Shown: positions 30,562-40,200 of the stretch, piece after piece
How positions within the stretch are numbered: position 1 is the stretch's first letter
Layout of the letters: each line of letters opens with the position of its first letter
The notes under the pieces: model-generated
The model's database searches: none
What the model was told of the DNA's origin: nothing
The model's input: only the letters and a program-made list of their open reading frames with translations
Made by a program: the position numbers and the translations under genes
Assembly: GCF_003696305.1 (NCBI RefSeq)
Contig: NZ_RFFK01000001.1
Location: 1 to 64,000, forward strand
Direction of reading: 5' to 3'
DNA from: Pseudomonas sp. AOB-7
Lineage (GTDB): Bacteria; Pseudomonadota; Gammaproteobacteria; Pseudomonadales; Pseudomonadaceae
Length of the DNA stretch: 64,000 nucleotides

Positions 30562-32337
30562 TCAGCGCTTGGCCACCAGTTCCTTCGGCAGCTTGAAGGT
30601 CCACAGCATGCCGCCCTGGTTCAGGTGCTTGACGCGCTTGGCCACCTCGCCGCCCCACAGCGGTACCGCACCGCCCCAGCCGGACAGCACCGAGACGTAC
30701 TGCTCGCCGTCCATTTCCCAGGTCACCGGCGAGCCGATCACGCCCGAGCCGGTCTGGAATTCCCAGACCTTCTCGCCGGTCTTGGCGTTGAACGCCTGCA
30801 GGTAGCCTTCCGGGTTGCCGGTGAACACCAGGTTGCCCTTGGTGGTCAGCACCCCGCCCCACAACGGCGCATAGTTCTCGTGGCGCCAGACTTCCTTGCC
30901 GGTCTTCGGATCGATGGCGCGCAGCACGCCGATGTAGTCCTCGTTGAGCGGCTTGATGGTGAAACCGGCGCCCAGGTAGGCCGCGCCCTTCTTGTAGGCG
31001 ATGTCCTCGTTCCAGATGTCCATGCCCCACTCGTTGGACGGCACGTAGAACAGGCCGGTGTCCTGGCTGTAGGCCATGGGCATCCAGTTCTTCGCGCCGA
31101 GGAAGGCCGGCGCGGCGAACACGCTCTTGCCCTTCTCCGCGGCGCTGGGCGAACCCGGACGATTGCTGTCGTCGAAGATCGGCCGGCCGTTCTTGTCCAG
31201 GCCCTTGGCCCAGGTGATCTTGTCGACGAAGGGGAAGCCGCGGATGAACTTGCCGTTGGTGCGGTCGAGTACGTAGAAGAAGCCGTTGCGGTCGGCGGTC
31301 GCAGCGGCCTTCACGGTCTTGCCGCCTTCCTGGTAGTCGAAGGAGATCAGCTCGTTGACGCCGTCGAAGTCCCAGCCGTCGTGCGGGGTAGTCTGGAAGT
31401 GCCACTGGATGCTGCCATCGTCCGGGTTCAGCGCCAGGCGCGAGGACGAATAGAGGTTGTCGCCGGGACGCAGGTGCGAGTTCCACGGCGCCGGGTTGCC
31501 GGTGCCGAAGAACAGCAGGTTGGTGTCGGCGTCGTAGTAGCCGCCCAGCCAGGGCGCGGCGCCGCCGGTCTTCCACAGGTCGCCCGGCCAGGTCTTGCCG
31601 GCCTCACCGCCGCTGATGCCGTTCTCGACCGCCTTGCCGTCCTTGTAGACGTAACCCATGTGGCCTTCGACGGTCGGGCGGCTCCACAGCAGCTCGCCGT
31701 TCTTCGGGTCATAGGCCTCGATCTTGCCGACCACGCCGAACTCGCCGCCGGAGACGCCGGTGATCAGCTTGCCATTGACCACCAGCGGCGCGGCGGTGAT
31801 CGAGTAGCCCGCCTTGTGATCGGCGACGTTCTTGCGCCAGACCACCTTGCCGGTGTCCTTGTTCAGCGCCACCAGCTTGGCATCCAAGGTGCCGAAGATC
31901 ACCAGGTCGTCGTACAGGGCGACGCCGCGGTTGATCACGTCGCAGCAGGGACGGATATCGTCCGGCAAACGGGCTTCGTACTGCCACAGCTCGCGGCCGG
32001 TGCGTGCATCGACGGCGAACACCCGCGAGTAGGAGGCGGTAACGTACATCACGCCGTCCTTGATCAGCGGCTGCGCCTGCTGGCCACGCTGCTTCTCGCC
32101 GCCGAAGGACATGGTCCACACCGGGCGCAGCTCCTTGACGTTCTGCTCGTTGAGGATGCTCAGCGGGCTGTAGCGCTGGCCCTGCAGGCCGAGGCCGTTG
32201 GTGACGATCTCGTCGGTGGTGCTGGCGTCCTTGAGAATCTCGGCGTCGGTGACCGCCAGCGCGGCGGCGGACGGCAACAGCATCGCCGCGCACAGCGCGG
32301 TGAGGATCAAGGGCTGGCGAAGACCGGTGTGTTTCAT
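30562..32337 (-). CDS. pedH: PQQ-dependent alcohol dehydrogenase, PedH (lanthanide) type
   Basis: Periplasmic quinoprotein oxidising ethanol and other alcohols, passing electrons to cytochrome c550. It has 591 residues from ATG 32337; signal peptide about 1-28 (cleavage near AALA-VTD). An eight-bladed propeller carries PQQ: the vicinal disulfide is Cys131-Cys132 (RPCCDV). Metal ligands by family alignment are Glu199 (GGEFG), Asn281 (GTGNP) and catalytic Asp323 (GWDFD). Asp325, two residues on, is the extra ligand of lanthanide-dependent enzymes; calcium-type P. aeruginosa ExaA has Ser there, as I recall. The sequence resembles P. putida PedH more than ExaA. Many pipelines would label it exaA. 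No second copy is in the window. Confidence 0.9.
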   Translation of the reverse strand: MKHTGLRQPLILTALCAAMLLPSAAALAVTDAEILKDASTTDEIVTNGLGLQGQRYSPLSILNEQNVKELRPVWTMSFGGEKQRGQQAQPLIKDGVMYVTASYSRVFAVDARTGRELWQYEARLPDDIRPCCDVINRGVALYDDLVIFGTLDAKLVALNKDTGKVVWRKNVADHKAGYSITAAPLVVNGKLITGVSGGEFGVVGKIEAYDPKNGELLWSRPTVEGHMGYVYKDGKAVENGISGGEAGKTWPGDLWKTGGAAPWLGGYYDADTNLLFFGTGNPAPWNSHLRPGDNLYSSSRLALNPDDGSIQWHFQTTPHDGWDFDGVNELISFDYQEGGKTVKAAATADRNGFFYVLDRTNGKFIRGFPFVDKITWAKGLDKNGRPIFDDSNRPGSPSAAEKGKSVFAAPAFLGAKNWMPMAYSQDTGLFYVPSNEWGMDIWNEDIAYKKGAAYLGAGFTIKPLNEDYIGVLRAIDPKTGKEVWRHENYAPLWGGVLTTKGNLVFTGNPEGYLQAFNAKTGEKVWEFQTGSGVIGSPVTWEMDGEQYVSVLSGWGGAVPLWGGEVAKRVKHLNQGGMLWTFKLPKELVAKR

Positions 32338-32445
32338 TGCGGCTACCTCTGCGGGTTCATTGTTATTGCCGGGAAAATTTCCCGGTCTGCCGCAAATTCT
32401 TCGCCCGCCCCGGCCACCCAACAATTGCACCCCCAGCCGATTTTC

Positions 32446-32462
32446 CTCCTTCCTTGGTAGCA
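32446..32462 (-). promoter_or_regulatory. Quinoprotein-regulon box upstream of pedH
   Basis: On the minus strand it reads TGCTACCAAGGAAGGAG, 13 of 17 matches to the pedF box, and lies 109 bases before the pedH start, the same distance as in exaC. It is also about 95 bases upstream of the divergent gene at 32555. Confidence 0.6.
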
Positions 32463-32554
32463 ATACCTGCCCCACAGGCTGCAATCATGAGGATTGCGGC
32501 GGCCAGGGCTTTGCCCGACACTGGGCCGCCCGCACCTATTGATCGGAGACGCCC

Positions 32555-32941
32555 GTGCCCCACCCTCGCCAGGAAATCCTCAACCATCCCGATGCCCTGG
32601 ACTGCACTGTCTATCGCCCCGACGAGCAGGACCCGGACGGCGAGGAGCTGGATCTGGGCGACGCCAAGGTGATCTTCACCGGCGCCTTCGAGCCGCCCGT
32701 CGACTGGGATGCGCGCCAGCGCGAGGACTATTTCGGCGAGGAAGATCCCACGCACTTCGTCACCGCCCATATCGAGTGCCTGGCCAAACCGGCCACCAAG
32801 GCATTCTTCATGGCCGAGAGCGGCGACTACCTGGCCGTGCAGGCCAGCCTGGGCGAAGTGGTGATGTATTACGTCTACGACCACGAAGAAACCGAGCAGG
32901 GTCGCCGCTACGTGCTGATTCGCGACGACGAAGAGCTCTAA
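32555..32941 (+). CDS. Conserved hypothetical acidic protein, 128 residues
   Basis: A soluble protein with no signal peptide or membrane segment. It is rich in Asp and Glu (DEQDPDGEELDLGD, ETEQGRRYVLIRDDEEL). I do not recognise a family. The start is GTG 32555, 5 bases after GGAGAC. It is transcribed divergently from pedH, sharing the intergenic region with the regulatory box, and converges on the metallo-hydrolase gene (29-base gap). Its GC-rich codon use matches its neighbours, supporting a real gene. Its place inside the quinoprotein cluster hints at co-regulation, but no role can be assigned. Confidence 0.75.
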   Translation: MPHPRQEILNHPDALDCTVYRPDEQDPDGEELDLGDAKVIFTGAFEPPVDWDARQREDYFGEEDPTHFVTAHIECLAKPATKAFFMAESGDYLAVQASLGEVVMYYVYDHEETEQGRRYVLIRDDEEL

Positions 32942-32970
32942 ACCCTGACAGCCGCTGCGCGCGACGCCCC

Positions 32971-33894
32971 CTACCGATCCACCCGCCCCATGGCGTTGCG
33001 CTCGTAACGCGGGTAGAGGTGGCTGACGCTGCGGATCAGCTCGTAGCGACTCAGGCTGACCTGGGCGAAGCGCTCCGGGATGGGCGCGCGGATCAGCTCG
33101 TTCATCTCCGCGCCCTGCTCCGCCCCGTCGCGCAGCAGCCCATCGAGCCAGCCCAGGTAGTCGCGCATCTGGGCGAAGGGCGCCGCGTCCGTGGCGACGG
33201 GGCCATGGCCGGGCACGATCTGCTGCCAGGGCAGCGCTTCGAGGCGATCCAGATCGGCCAGCCAGACGTCCAGCCCGGGGCTGTTCGGCGTGGTCAGCGC
33301 GCGCTGGTAGAACAGCAGATCGCCGGCGAACAGCACGCCCGTGCGCTCGTCGAGAATCGCCAGGTCGGCGCCGGTATGGCCGCGCAGCGCCAGCAGCTGC
33401 AGGCGCCGGCCGCCGATTTCCAGCGCGCCTTCGTGCAGGTCCTCGGTGGGCAATACCACCTCGGTGCCGCGCATCCAGTCGCCCACCAGGCGGTACATGT
33501 TCTCCGCCATGGCATCGCCCTGCTCGGCCAACAACCTTGTGGTCTCAGGCAGCGCCGCGATGGGCACATCGGCGAAAGCCTGGTTGCCGAGCACGTGATC
33601 CGGGTGATGGTGGGTCAGCAACACGCGCAGCACCGGCTTGCCGGTGGTTTTCTCGATGCTCTGGCGTAGCGCCTCACCATAACGACGTGACGGGCCACTA
33701 TCGATCACCACCACGCCATCGGCGGTTTCGATAAAGCCGACGTTGACGATATTGCCGCCGTTTTCCGCCGCGAAATTGTCGGTGCTGCCCTCCACCAGCC
33801 AGACGCCGTCGGCGATCTGTCGGGGTTGCAGCTGGTAGTCGAGCGCCTGAGCCAGACCGGCGAGCAGGCAGCCCAGCAATAACATCCAGCGCAT
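32971..33894 (-). CDS. Quinoprotein relay system metallo-hydrolase (MBL fold)
   Basis: An exported 307-residue metallo-beta-lactamase-fold protein. Its signal peptide is about 1-17 (MLLLGCLLAGLAQA). It has the zinc motif HHHPDH (TLLTHHHPDHVLGN-type), a later His in LRGHTGADLAI and Asp in LFAGDLLF. It matches the family known as quinoprotein relay system zinc metallohydrolase 1, found beside PQQ dehydrogenases; its reaction is not known. It is the last of a run pedF, binding protein, SoxYZ-like carrier and hydrolase on the minus strand. Confidence 0.88.
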   Translation of the reverse strand: MRWMLLLGCLLAGLAQALDYQLQPRQIADGVWLVEGSTDNFAAENGGNIVNVGFIETADGVVVIDSGPSRRYGEALRQSIEKTTGKPVLRVLLTHHHPDHVLGNQAFADVPIAALPETTRLLAEQGDAMAENMYRLVGDWMRGTEVVLPTEDLHEGALEIGGRRLQLLALRGHTGADLAILDERTGVLFAGDLLFYQRALTTPNSPGLDVWLADLDRLEALPWQQIVPGHGPVATDAAPFAQMRDYLGWLDGLLRDGAEQGAEMNELIRAPIPERFAQVSLSRYELIRSVSHLYPRYERNAMGRVDR

Positions 33895-33916
33895 GTAAGC
33901 CCTCCCTGAATGGGTT

Positions 33917-33937
33917 GGTGCGCGCGGCGCACCCTAC
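33917..33937. repeat. GTGCGCG-type dispersed repeat
   Basis: GGTGCGCGCGGCGCACCCTAC, a further copy of the family at 26559, 27391 and 44345. It lies in the 52-base gap between the SoxYZ-like carrier and the metallo-hydrolase. Confidence 0.7.
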
Positions 33938-33946
33938 TGAACGTGT

Positions 33947-34696
33947 TCAGAACGCGGCCTGGAATTCGTTGCCATTGTTGTCGCGCAGCCACAGCTCGGC
34001 GTGCCGATTGCCGCGCAGGTCGAAGCTCAGCGTCGGGTTCTCGCTGACCGCCGGAAACAGCTCGATGCGCCCCAGTACCTGGCCGCCCTCCCCGCGCAGC
34101 TCGGCCTGTTCGATATAGAACTCGGGGATGCCGCCAACCAGGCCGTTGTCCATCGGGTGCGACACCTGCAGGCGCAGGCGGCTGCCCTCGCCGCGCACGA
34201 AGCGCTTGCCCAGCACCTGGCCCAGGCGTTCTTCCCAACCGGTTTCGGCGCGCACCACGCTGGGCGCCGTGCAGCCGCCGCCCGCTGCTTCGATGCGGGC
34301 CGAACCGACATGCCAGAGGCCATCGTCGGTGAGCACCGCGGCGCGGATCGGCGTGGCCTGCTCGACGCGAATGCGGATGGCCAGGCTCGGCTCCAGCTCG
34401 GCGCCGGGGGTGAAATCGACAATACGCGGGATGGGATTGAGTTCGGCCCAGGCCAGGATGCGCTTGACCTTGCCGCGGTAGGCGCTGGCGTCGATCTGGA
34501 TCGGCACCTGGCGCGCATCCTCGGCAAAAGGCGGCACCTCGAGGCGAACCTTGTCGTCGAAGACGAAAGGCTCGCCGTTCAGCAGGCGCTGGTGGTAGTA
34601 ATCCCACATCACCGAGGTGACCGGATCGGCCGGCTGCGCCCGCGCTTCCCAGGCCCAGGCAAAGAGGGTCAGCAACACCAGGGTCCGCCAGTCCAT
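33947..34696 (-). CDS. Quinoprotein dehydrogenase-associated SoxYZ-like carrier
   Basis: An exported 249-residue protein with signal peptide about 1-20 (LVLLTLFAWAWEARA). It joins a SoxY-like part, with a Gly-Gly-Gly-Cys carrier motif (EAAGGGCTAPS) near residue 140, to a C-terminal SoxZ-like beta domain (HPMDNGLVGGIPEFYIEQAEL). Fusions of this type occur beside PQQ alcohol dehydrogenases; the cysteine may carry a covalently bound group, but the chemistry is unknown. It lies 21 bases after the binding-protein gene and probably shares its mRNA. Confidence 0.87.
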   Translation of the reverse strand: MDWRTLVLLTLFAWAWEARAQPADPVTSVMWDYYHQRLLNGEPFVFDDKVRLEVPPFAEDARQVPIQIDASAYRGKVKRILAWAELNPIPRIVDFTPGAELEPSLAIRIRVEQATPIRAAVLTDDGLWHVGSARIEAAGGGCTAPSVVRAETGWEERLGQVLGKRFVRGEGSRLRLQVSHPMDNGLVGGIPEFYIEQAELRGEGGQVLGRIELFPAVSENPTLSFDLRGNRHAELWLRDNNGNEFQAAF

Positions 34697-34717
34697 CGCC
34701 CACCTCCGGCTCGCGCC

Positions 34718-35590
34718 CTATTGGTACTGTTCAGGCTTCTCGTAGCGCAGCCCATAGCGCGCATAGAGACGCTCGAGCGAGCCATCGAGAATCAGGTTTT
34801 CCAGCTGTTCCTCGACCGCATAGGCCAGTTGCCGATTGCTTTCATGCACCGCCATGCCGATCTCCCAGATCTGCCGGCCCAGGTCCGGGTAGGCGTTCTC
34901 CGCCAGCGCCAGCTGCGGGTCGCCGGCTTCGTGCAGCAGCCAGTCCACCTCGCCACGTAGCGCCATCACCGCGTCCACCTCGCCGGCCCGCATGGCGGCG
35001 AAGGCCAGCTGCGGCGTCGGGTAGTGATGGGTCTGCTTGCCGAGCATGCCGCCCTGCACCGAGCTGAGGTAGAACGAGGGCACGCTTTCCACCTCCACCC
35101 CCACCGGATGCCGGCGCAGCGCAGCGATGCTCGGCACCTCGGCCAGGCGGCGGCGGTCATGCGCCAGCTGCCAGCGCTCGCGCTGGTAGGGGCCGAACAT
35201 CACCACCAGCTCGTTGATCAGCTCGCCCAGTTCGTTGCGTTTGTAGGAAAACTCGCGGTCGTAGGGCACGCGCAGCATCAGATCGGCCAGCTCGCCCTGC
35301 GCGGTGACGCGGCCGCGCCAGATATAGTCGCGCAGGTCGTCGTCGAGCTTCTCGCCAGGCGGCGCCCAGATCAGCTCGAGCCGCAGCCCCAGGCCCTTGG
35401 CGAGCGCCTGCGCCAGCTCGTAGTCGACGCCACGGGGCTGGCCGTCCTGCTCGTAGCTGTACGGCGGGAAGTTCTGGTACAGCGCCACGCGCAGGGTGCC
35501 GGACTCATTGATGCGGTCGAAGTCGCGCACCTGCGCCTGCGCCGTGCCCAGGCACAGCAGCAGGCCACACAACAGAATCAGCCGGCGCAT
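34718..35590 (-). CDS. Quinoprotein-associated periplasmic binding protein
   Basis: A solute-binding protein of the amino-acid-binding (SBP family 3) fold, 290 residues, signal peptide about 1-20 (MRRLILLCGLLLCLGTAQA). It belongs to the group found next to PQQ dehydrogenases, like the binding-protein-like gene beside pedF in P. putida. No permease is adjacent. The start is uncertain: ATG 35590 has AGGAG only one base away, while an in-frame ATG at 35731 just after pedF would add 47 residues of doubtful sequence. The signal peptide favours 35590. Confidence 0.82.
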   Translation of the reverse strand: MRRLILLCGLLLCLGTAQAQVRDFDRINESGTLRVALYQNFPPYSYEQDGQPRGVDYELAQALAKGLGLRLELIWAPPGEKLDDDLRDYIWRGRVTAQGELADLMLRVPYDREFSYKRNELGELINELVVMFGPYQRERWQLAHDRRRLAEVPSIAALRRHPVGVEVESVPSFYLSSVQGGMLGKQTHHYPTPQLAFAAMRAGEVDAVMALRGEVDWLLHEAGDPQLALAENAYPDLGRQIWEIGMAVHESNRQLAYAVEEQLENLILDGSLERLYARYGLRYEKPEQYQ

Positions 35591-35738
35591 GCTCCTAGAG
35601 ATGGTGAAGAAATCGTCGCGAGCGAAGGCAGGTCGCGTTTCGCCGGAGCGCAGCAAGCGGAGTGTATTGACATACATGAGCATTGCGAGCACCGCCGAAG
35701 CGCGAGATGCCGAGCGCAGCAGATTTATCATCAAGCTC
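35591..35738. other. Unexplained spacer between pedF and the binding-protein gene
   Basis: A 148-base stretch in an otherwise compact operon. It stays open in the frame of the downstream gene but encodes no conserved residues. Its texture (GCGCTTCGGCGGTGCTCGC, then a stretch with TGTCAATACACTCCGC) resembles dispersed Pseudomonas intergenic sequence; I cannot confirm copies elsewhere in this window. Confidence 0.4.
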
Positions 35739-36158
35739 TTACTCCTCGACGTGCACGCTCTCCAGATAGGTACGCACCGCCCACAGGGCCTCCTGGCTGA
35801 GGAAGTCGGCCATCTTCGGCATGTACACGCGGCCATCGCGCACCGCACCGTTGATTACCCGCTCCTTGAACCATTCGTCACCCATGGCGCCCAGCTCGAG
35901 CAGGCGCAGGTCCGGGGCGATACCGCCGGATTTGGCTTCCAGGCCGTGGCAGGCGGCGCAATTCTGGTTGTAGGCCGAGGCGCCGATCTCGATGGCGCGC
36001 GGGTTGTCGCGGTAGGGGTTCTCCTCCAGCCATTCCTCGCCCAGCGGCTCCAGGCCGTCGGTGTTGACCGCCTGCGGTACCACGTCGCCATGCGCCCAGA
36101 GCTGGGTGGATGCGGCCAGCAGCACCAGGGCCAGGGTGGAATTGAGTTTCTTGTTCAT
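35739..36158 (-). CDS. pedF: Cytochrome c550 PedF, electron acceptor of the alcohol dehydrogenase
   Basis: A periplasmic monohaem class I cytochrome of 139 residues. Signal peptide is about 1-22 (NSTLALVLLAASTQLWA). The haem motif is NCAACHG and the distal Met lies in VYMPKMADFL. It takes electrons from the PQQ alcohol dehydrogenase. ATG 36158 is preferred over an ATG 27 bases upstream because it gives the normal signal peptide. It is the first gene of its operon, with a conserved box 103 bases upstream. Confidence 0.9.
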   Translation of the reverse strand: MNKKLNSTLALVLLAASTQLWAHGDVVPQAVNTDGLEPLGEEWLEENPYRDNPRAIEIGASAYNQNCAACHGLEAKSGGIAPDLRLLELGAMGDEWFKERVINGAVRDGRVYMPKMADFLSQEALWAVRTYLESVHVEE

Positions 36159-36260
36159 GACTAGGACCTCATCGAATGCACGCAAGACGGCTCGTACGGA
36201 GCTCGTGGGGCCATCTTAGAAAGGCCGCGCAAGACGCCGAATGCTGCTTTGGTGGTCGCG

Positions 36261-36280
36261 TCCTAGTCCCTTGGTAGTAG
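36261..36280 (-). promoter_or_regulatory. Quinoprotein-regulon box upstream of pedF
   Basis: On the minus strand it reads CTACTACCAAGGGACTAGGA, 103 bases before the pedF start. The left part CTACTACCAA and right part GACTAGG are identical to the exaC copy. Confidence 0.7.
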
Positions 36281-36367
36281 GGCTTGGGTGGGGGGCTGAC
36301 TGTTCGGAGTTGGGGTTGCCCACGCTCCGCTCGCCTCTTCAGGCTGTGAGAGCGGGCCAGTGACGCC

Positions 36368-37171
36368 TTAACCCGGCTCCCGGGTTTTTCTGAGTTCCGA
36401 GGGGGTGAGGCCGAACTGCTGCTTGAACTTGTCGGTGAAGCGCGATTGCGACTGGTAGCCACAACGCTCCGCGATGCGCCCGATGGGCTCCATGGTCGTT
36501 TGCAGCAGGAAAAGTCCCTGACCCAACCTGGCCCTGCTCACGATCGACTTGATACTCGCGCCTTCGGCGTTCAATCGCCGACGCAAGGTCGACTCGCTGA
36601 CCGCCAGCTTTTCCGCCAGGCGCCCGACGCTCCAATCGGCGGCGATATTTTCGCTGACGATATCGTGCAACTGGTGGCTGAGACTCGGATGCCCGACGAT
36701 GCTGCTCACCTCGTCGTGGCCGGACAGGCAGATCAGCTGCAGAAGCTCCTCTCTGCGTAGCGACCACAACGCCCGAGGAGCATAGAGCGACCACTCGATA
36801 TACTGCTGCAGCGTTTTCGCCAGTGCCTCGTCGATAGCGCCCTGAACATATCGCCGGTTACCACTGCGCTTGTGCTTGAAGCGATCGAAATCGCTGAATT
36901 CGAACTCGATCAGAACGGCGAAATATTCGTCCCCGGGAATATTCCTCATATCGATATCCGAGGCGTTGGACAGAAAGAGAAAACTGCCGGTCGGGCAGAC
37001 GATTTCATCCCTCTGCCCCAACTGCTTGACGCCAGCCAGCACGAATATCAGCAACGGCTTGGTAATCGGCGCATTGAGAATGCGTTGTTCCTTGTAAGAC
37101 GAATACACCGAAAACGGCAGCCCGCTGATTTCACGCTGCGCCGCTCTCGCCAGCTTTATCAGTTCCTGCAT
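36368..37171 (-). CDS. AraC-family transcriptional regulator
   Basis: 267 residues. The N-terminal two-thirds is a cupin-like sensing domain (PLLIFVLAGVKQLGQRDEIVCPTGSFLFLSN is typical of the AraC_N type). The C-terminal double helix-turn-helix covers about 180-262 (SVGRLAEKLAVSESTLRRRL, PIGRIAERCGYQSQSRFTDKFKQQFG). It lies 99 bases downstream of the megaenzyme gene on the same strand and is the likely regulator of it. No strong ribosome site precedes ATG 37171. The region has visibly more A/T than the flanking quinoprotein genes. Confidence 0.88.
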   Translation of the reverse strand: MQELIKLARAAQREISGLPFSVYSSYKEQRILNAPITKPLLIFVLAGVKQLGQRDEIVCPTGSFLFLSNASDIDMRNIPGDEYFAVLIEFEFSDFDRFKHKRSGNRRYVQGAIDEALAKTLQQYIEWSLYAPRALWSLRREELLQLICLSGHDEVSSIVGHPSLSHQLHDIVSENIAADWSVGRLAEKLAVSESTLRRRLNAEGASIKSIVSRARLGQGLFLLQTTMEPIGRIAERCGYQSQSRFTDKFKQQFGLTPSELRKTREPG

Positions 37172-37270
37172 AGCGTTACCAGCAGTAGAAATGTCATCCC
37201 TTCACCTGTAGAAACGACGAACCCGCTCTTTCGCAAGGGCGGGTCGCATATCACTTAGGACATCTGACTA

Positions 37271-40200
37271 TCATGTGGCCTGAAGCAGTTGGTCTTGTTC
37301 CTGTCGCCCGTTCTCTCTCGCCACATCTACGAGAGCGGCAATTTCATGGAGATTTCGCGCCGCCATAATATCCGGCACCGACAACGTGAGCTTCTCGGTA
37401 GAGCTGGAGAACTCCGCTCGAAGCGTATTGGTGAACTGCACGACCCCGAGCGATGCCAAGCCACACTCCTCGAGACTCCATTCCGGTTTCGCTTCCATGC
37501 CGGTGGTTCTCTGCACGATTTGCAGGATCGCCGTCAACGTGTCCTCTACTGGCTGAGGTGCCAGAGTGTTTTTTCTGAGAGAGGAGACACCTATATTGAA
37601 ACCGTGCCGGATGAATCGCTCGATGGGCTGCACCATTTTTCCGAAAATCACCACCAACCCGACCACGTAGAAATATTCGTACCACTCTACCGGCACTGGT
37701 TGAGGACTAAACCAGTAAAAGTCCTTCCGATACCCCCACCAGTTCCACCACTCCCCGTTACGCGTGATGGCATAGTACCACTGCCCGACAACCTGATGAA
37801 ACAGAAAGCAAGCGTATGTGGTTGCCGCCAGAGTTTGAGAAATAGGATTCAAACGCAGGATCCGTGCAGTAAAACCCTGGCCGGTGCTTAACGCGAACAC
37901 CCACAGCAAGGTAATGGGAGCGAACAACCGCGAGTTGATTTCATCCCAGATTCTGTGAACTATTCCGGGATCGGCGAAACTATCGGCAGCTTCGGGCCGG
38001 AGGAAGTAAGTATCCAGGGAGGCCTGCGTCACAGCTGCGCCATGGGGAATATAGCCTTGCAGTACATGCGCCGCACTCAGGGCGATCACGATCAAGGTGA
38101 CGGTGTCCGCGACATAACCCCAAAGGTAAGCTCGGCGCTGTTCGGCGGGACGAATCGCGTCATACAGAAACGCTGCACACATGCCCATCACGAAATAGAC
38201 CATCCAAAACGGAGCGAACAGATAAAAGCCCAGCATCACTGCATTGTCCTTATCCGCCATTTCCATTTGCGCGATGCTAGGGGATATCTTTTCGCCCGTC
38301 AGTTGGTCGAAGAAGCCATAGCCTGTTGCGTCAGCGGCATAACCGTACCAGAAGCCCAGCAGGATCAGCACATTAACGCCCAATCCCGATACGGTCAGCA
38401 GCAGCAGTCGCTTCGTATTCCCTCGGTTCTTATAGAGCGCGTTATACAGGACCGGGAAAACGACCAAGCACTGGAAGTACATGGATATGAACCAGAGATA
38501 GAAGCCCATAAACCAGGACGCCCCCCACAGCGGCGTGGCCGATAGACCTGTGAGGTAGATCACCACTGTCGAGAACAGGTTCGCCAGCCACGAGTCCTGC
38601 AGAAGCGGCGTACCCTCGCAGAACAATCGGTCAATATCTCCCGGCTGGGCATTCCAGTGAAACACGGAAGAGAAGGTCGATGGCTGGCAATGCGGCAGCA
38701 GGTTTATCAGCGCGAAGAGCAGCGCCAAGGCATAGAGTGGATACATCGATGACACGCGAGTCCAGACAAACGATGCCTTGCGTGTGATCAGTGCGGGCAT
38801 GAAGACTGCCAGGGAATAGCCCGCCACCAGGAAAAAGGCATGCACATGCCAGGGGAACTGACGCAGGTTGGCGAAAGCCCCCCACGATTGATCGGAACCG
38901 ATGTGCATGAACATCACATAGCACGCCAGCACGAACCTGAAACCCGCCAGCGTCGACCAATCCACCTTGGGCCTGTCGCTGAAACCTTGCGCAGCAGTCG
39001 GCGAACTTTCAGCGCAAGCGGCATGGGAGACCGGCGCTGTTTCGCTATGGGGAGCCCCTACATTGAGCACTTCCGCAAGCCCATTACGAATGTATTTTCG
39101 ACTGGCTGTTTTCGGTAGGTCATCCTCGGCCACAAGCTTCCAGAAGGTCGGACACTTGTAGGAGGCCAGGCCTTCCTGGCGAAGAAAGTCCCTCATCTCC
39201 TTGGCGGCTTGCTGCTGACTGACCTTCTCCGAGACTGATGACGTCAGGACCAGCGCACAACCGACTTCTTCTCCATAGAGATCGGATGGAACAGAAAAAC
39301 ATATCGCCGTACTGATCCATGGATGCTGCGTCAGTACGCTCTCCACTTCGAACGGCGAGATCTGCTCACCTCCTCGCTTGATCAGTTCCTTGAATCTTCC
39401 CCGCAACGTCAGTGTTCCGTCGGAATCGATTTCGCCCAGATCGCCGGTCAAGAACCAGGTATGGAGCAGGCCGTCTTCGGGCGACTTCAGCAGGAAGCGG
39501 GATTGCTGATTGGCAGTCGGATTATGCAGATAACCGGTGAAGACAGTGGAACCAGAAATGGCCACCTCGCCCGCACTGCCGAAAGGCAGAGGCCGCAACG
39601 TGGTCGGATCGACCACTGCCAACGAAGCGATGACCGGCACACCGACCGATTCCTGGTTTTGCTGCCATCGTTCCCCCCTTCTGGGCGGCTGGGAAATCGG
39701 CATCTGCTCGGACATGCTGTAGGTGGTGACCACTTCGCAGCCGTAGATGGCACCGAGTACCTGGCGATCCGCCTCTTTCAGGGCTGCGGCCCCCGAGCGA
39801 ATCACCCGAAGGTTATGGCCATGCCAGCGGCCATGCCGATCCAGATAGGTTTCCGAGTTATCCAGGAGATACCGCACCGTGGCATTGTGGATGGTCGGTA
39901 CAGCCGAATACCAGGTGGGCCTGGGGTTGGAATCCGCGAGAGCCTCTACCATTCCCTGCGGGTTATACAGACCGTCACAGGTGACGGATGCGCCCACCGC
40001 GACACTGCACAGAATGGAAGCGCTGAGCCCGCCTATATGGTCCAGAGGCATCACGCTGTAGGTCACGTCGCTGGAACTGAGGCCGATACCGTCCGCCAGA
40101 ATGGCGGCACTGATAACCAGGTCCCGCTGTCGCAACGGCACCACCTTCGGCACGGAAGTGCTTCCCGATGTACGCAACAACAGGCAATCGGCGCTCGGTG

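Noticed and set aside
30562..32337. Calling the alcohol dehydrogenase calcium-type ExaA
   Set aside because: Asp rather than Ser lies two residues after the catalytic Asp, and the surrounding sequence is closer to PedH.
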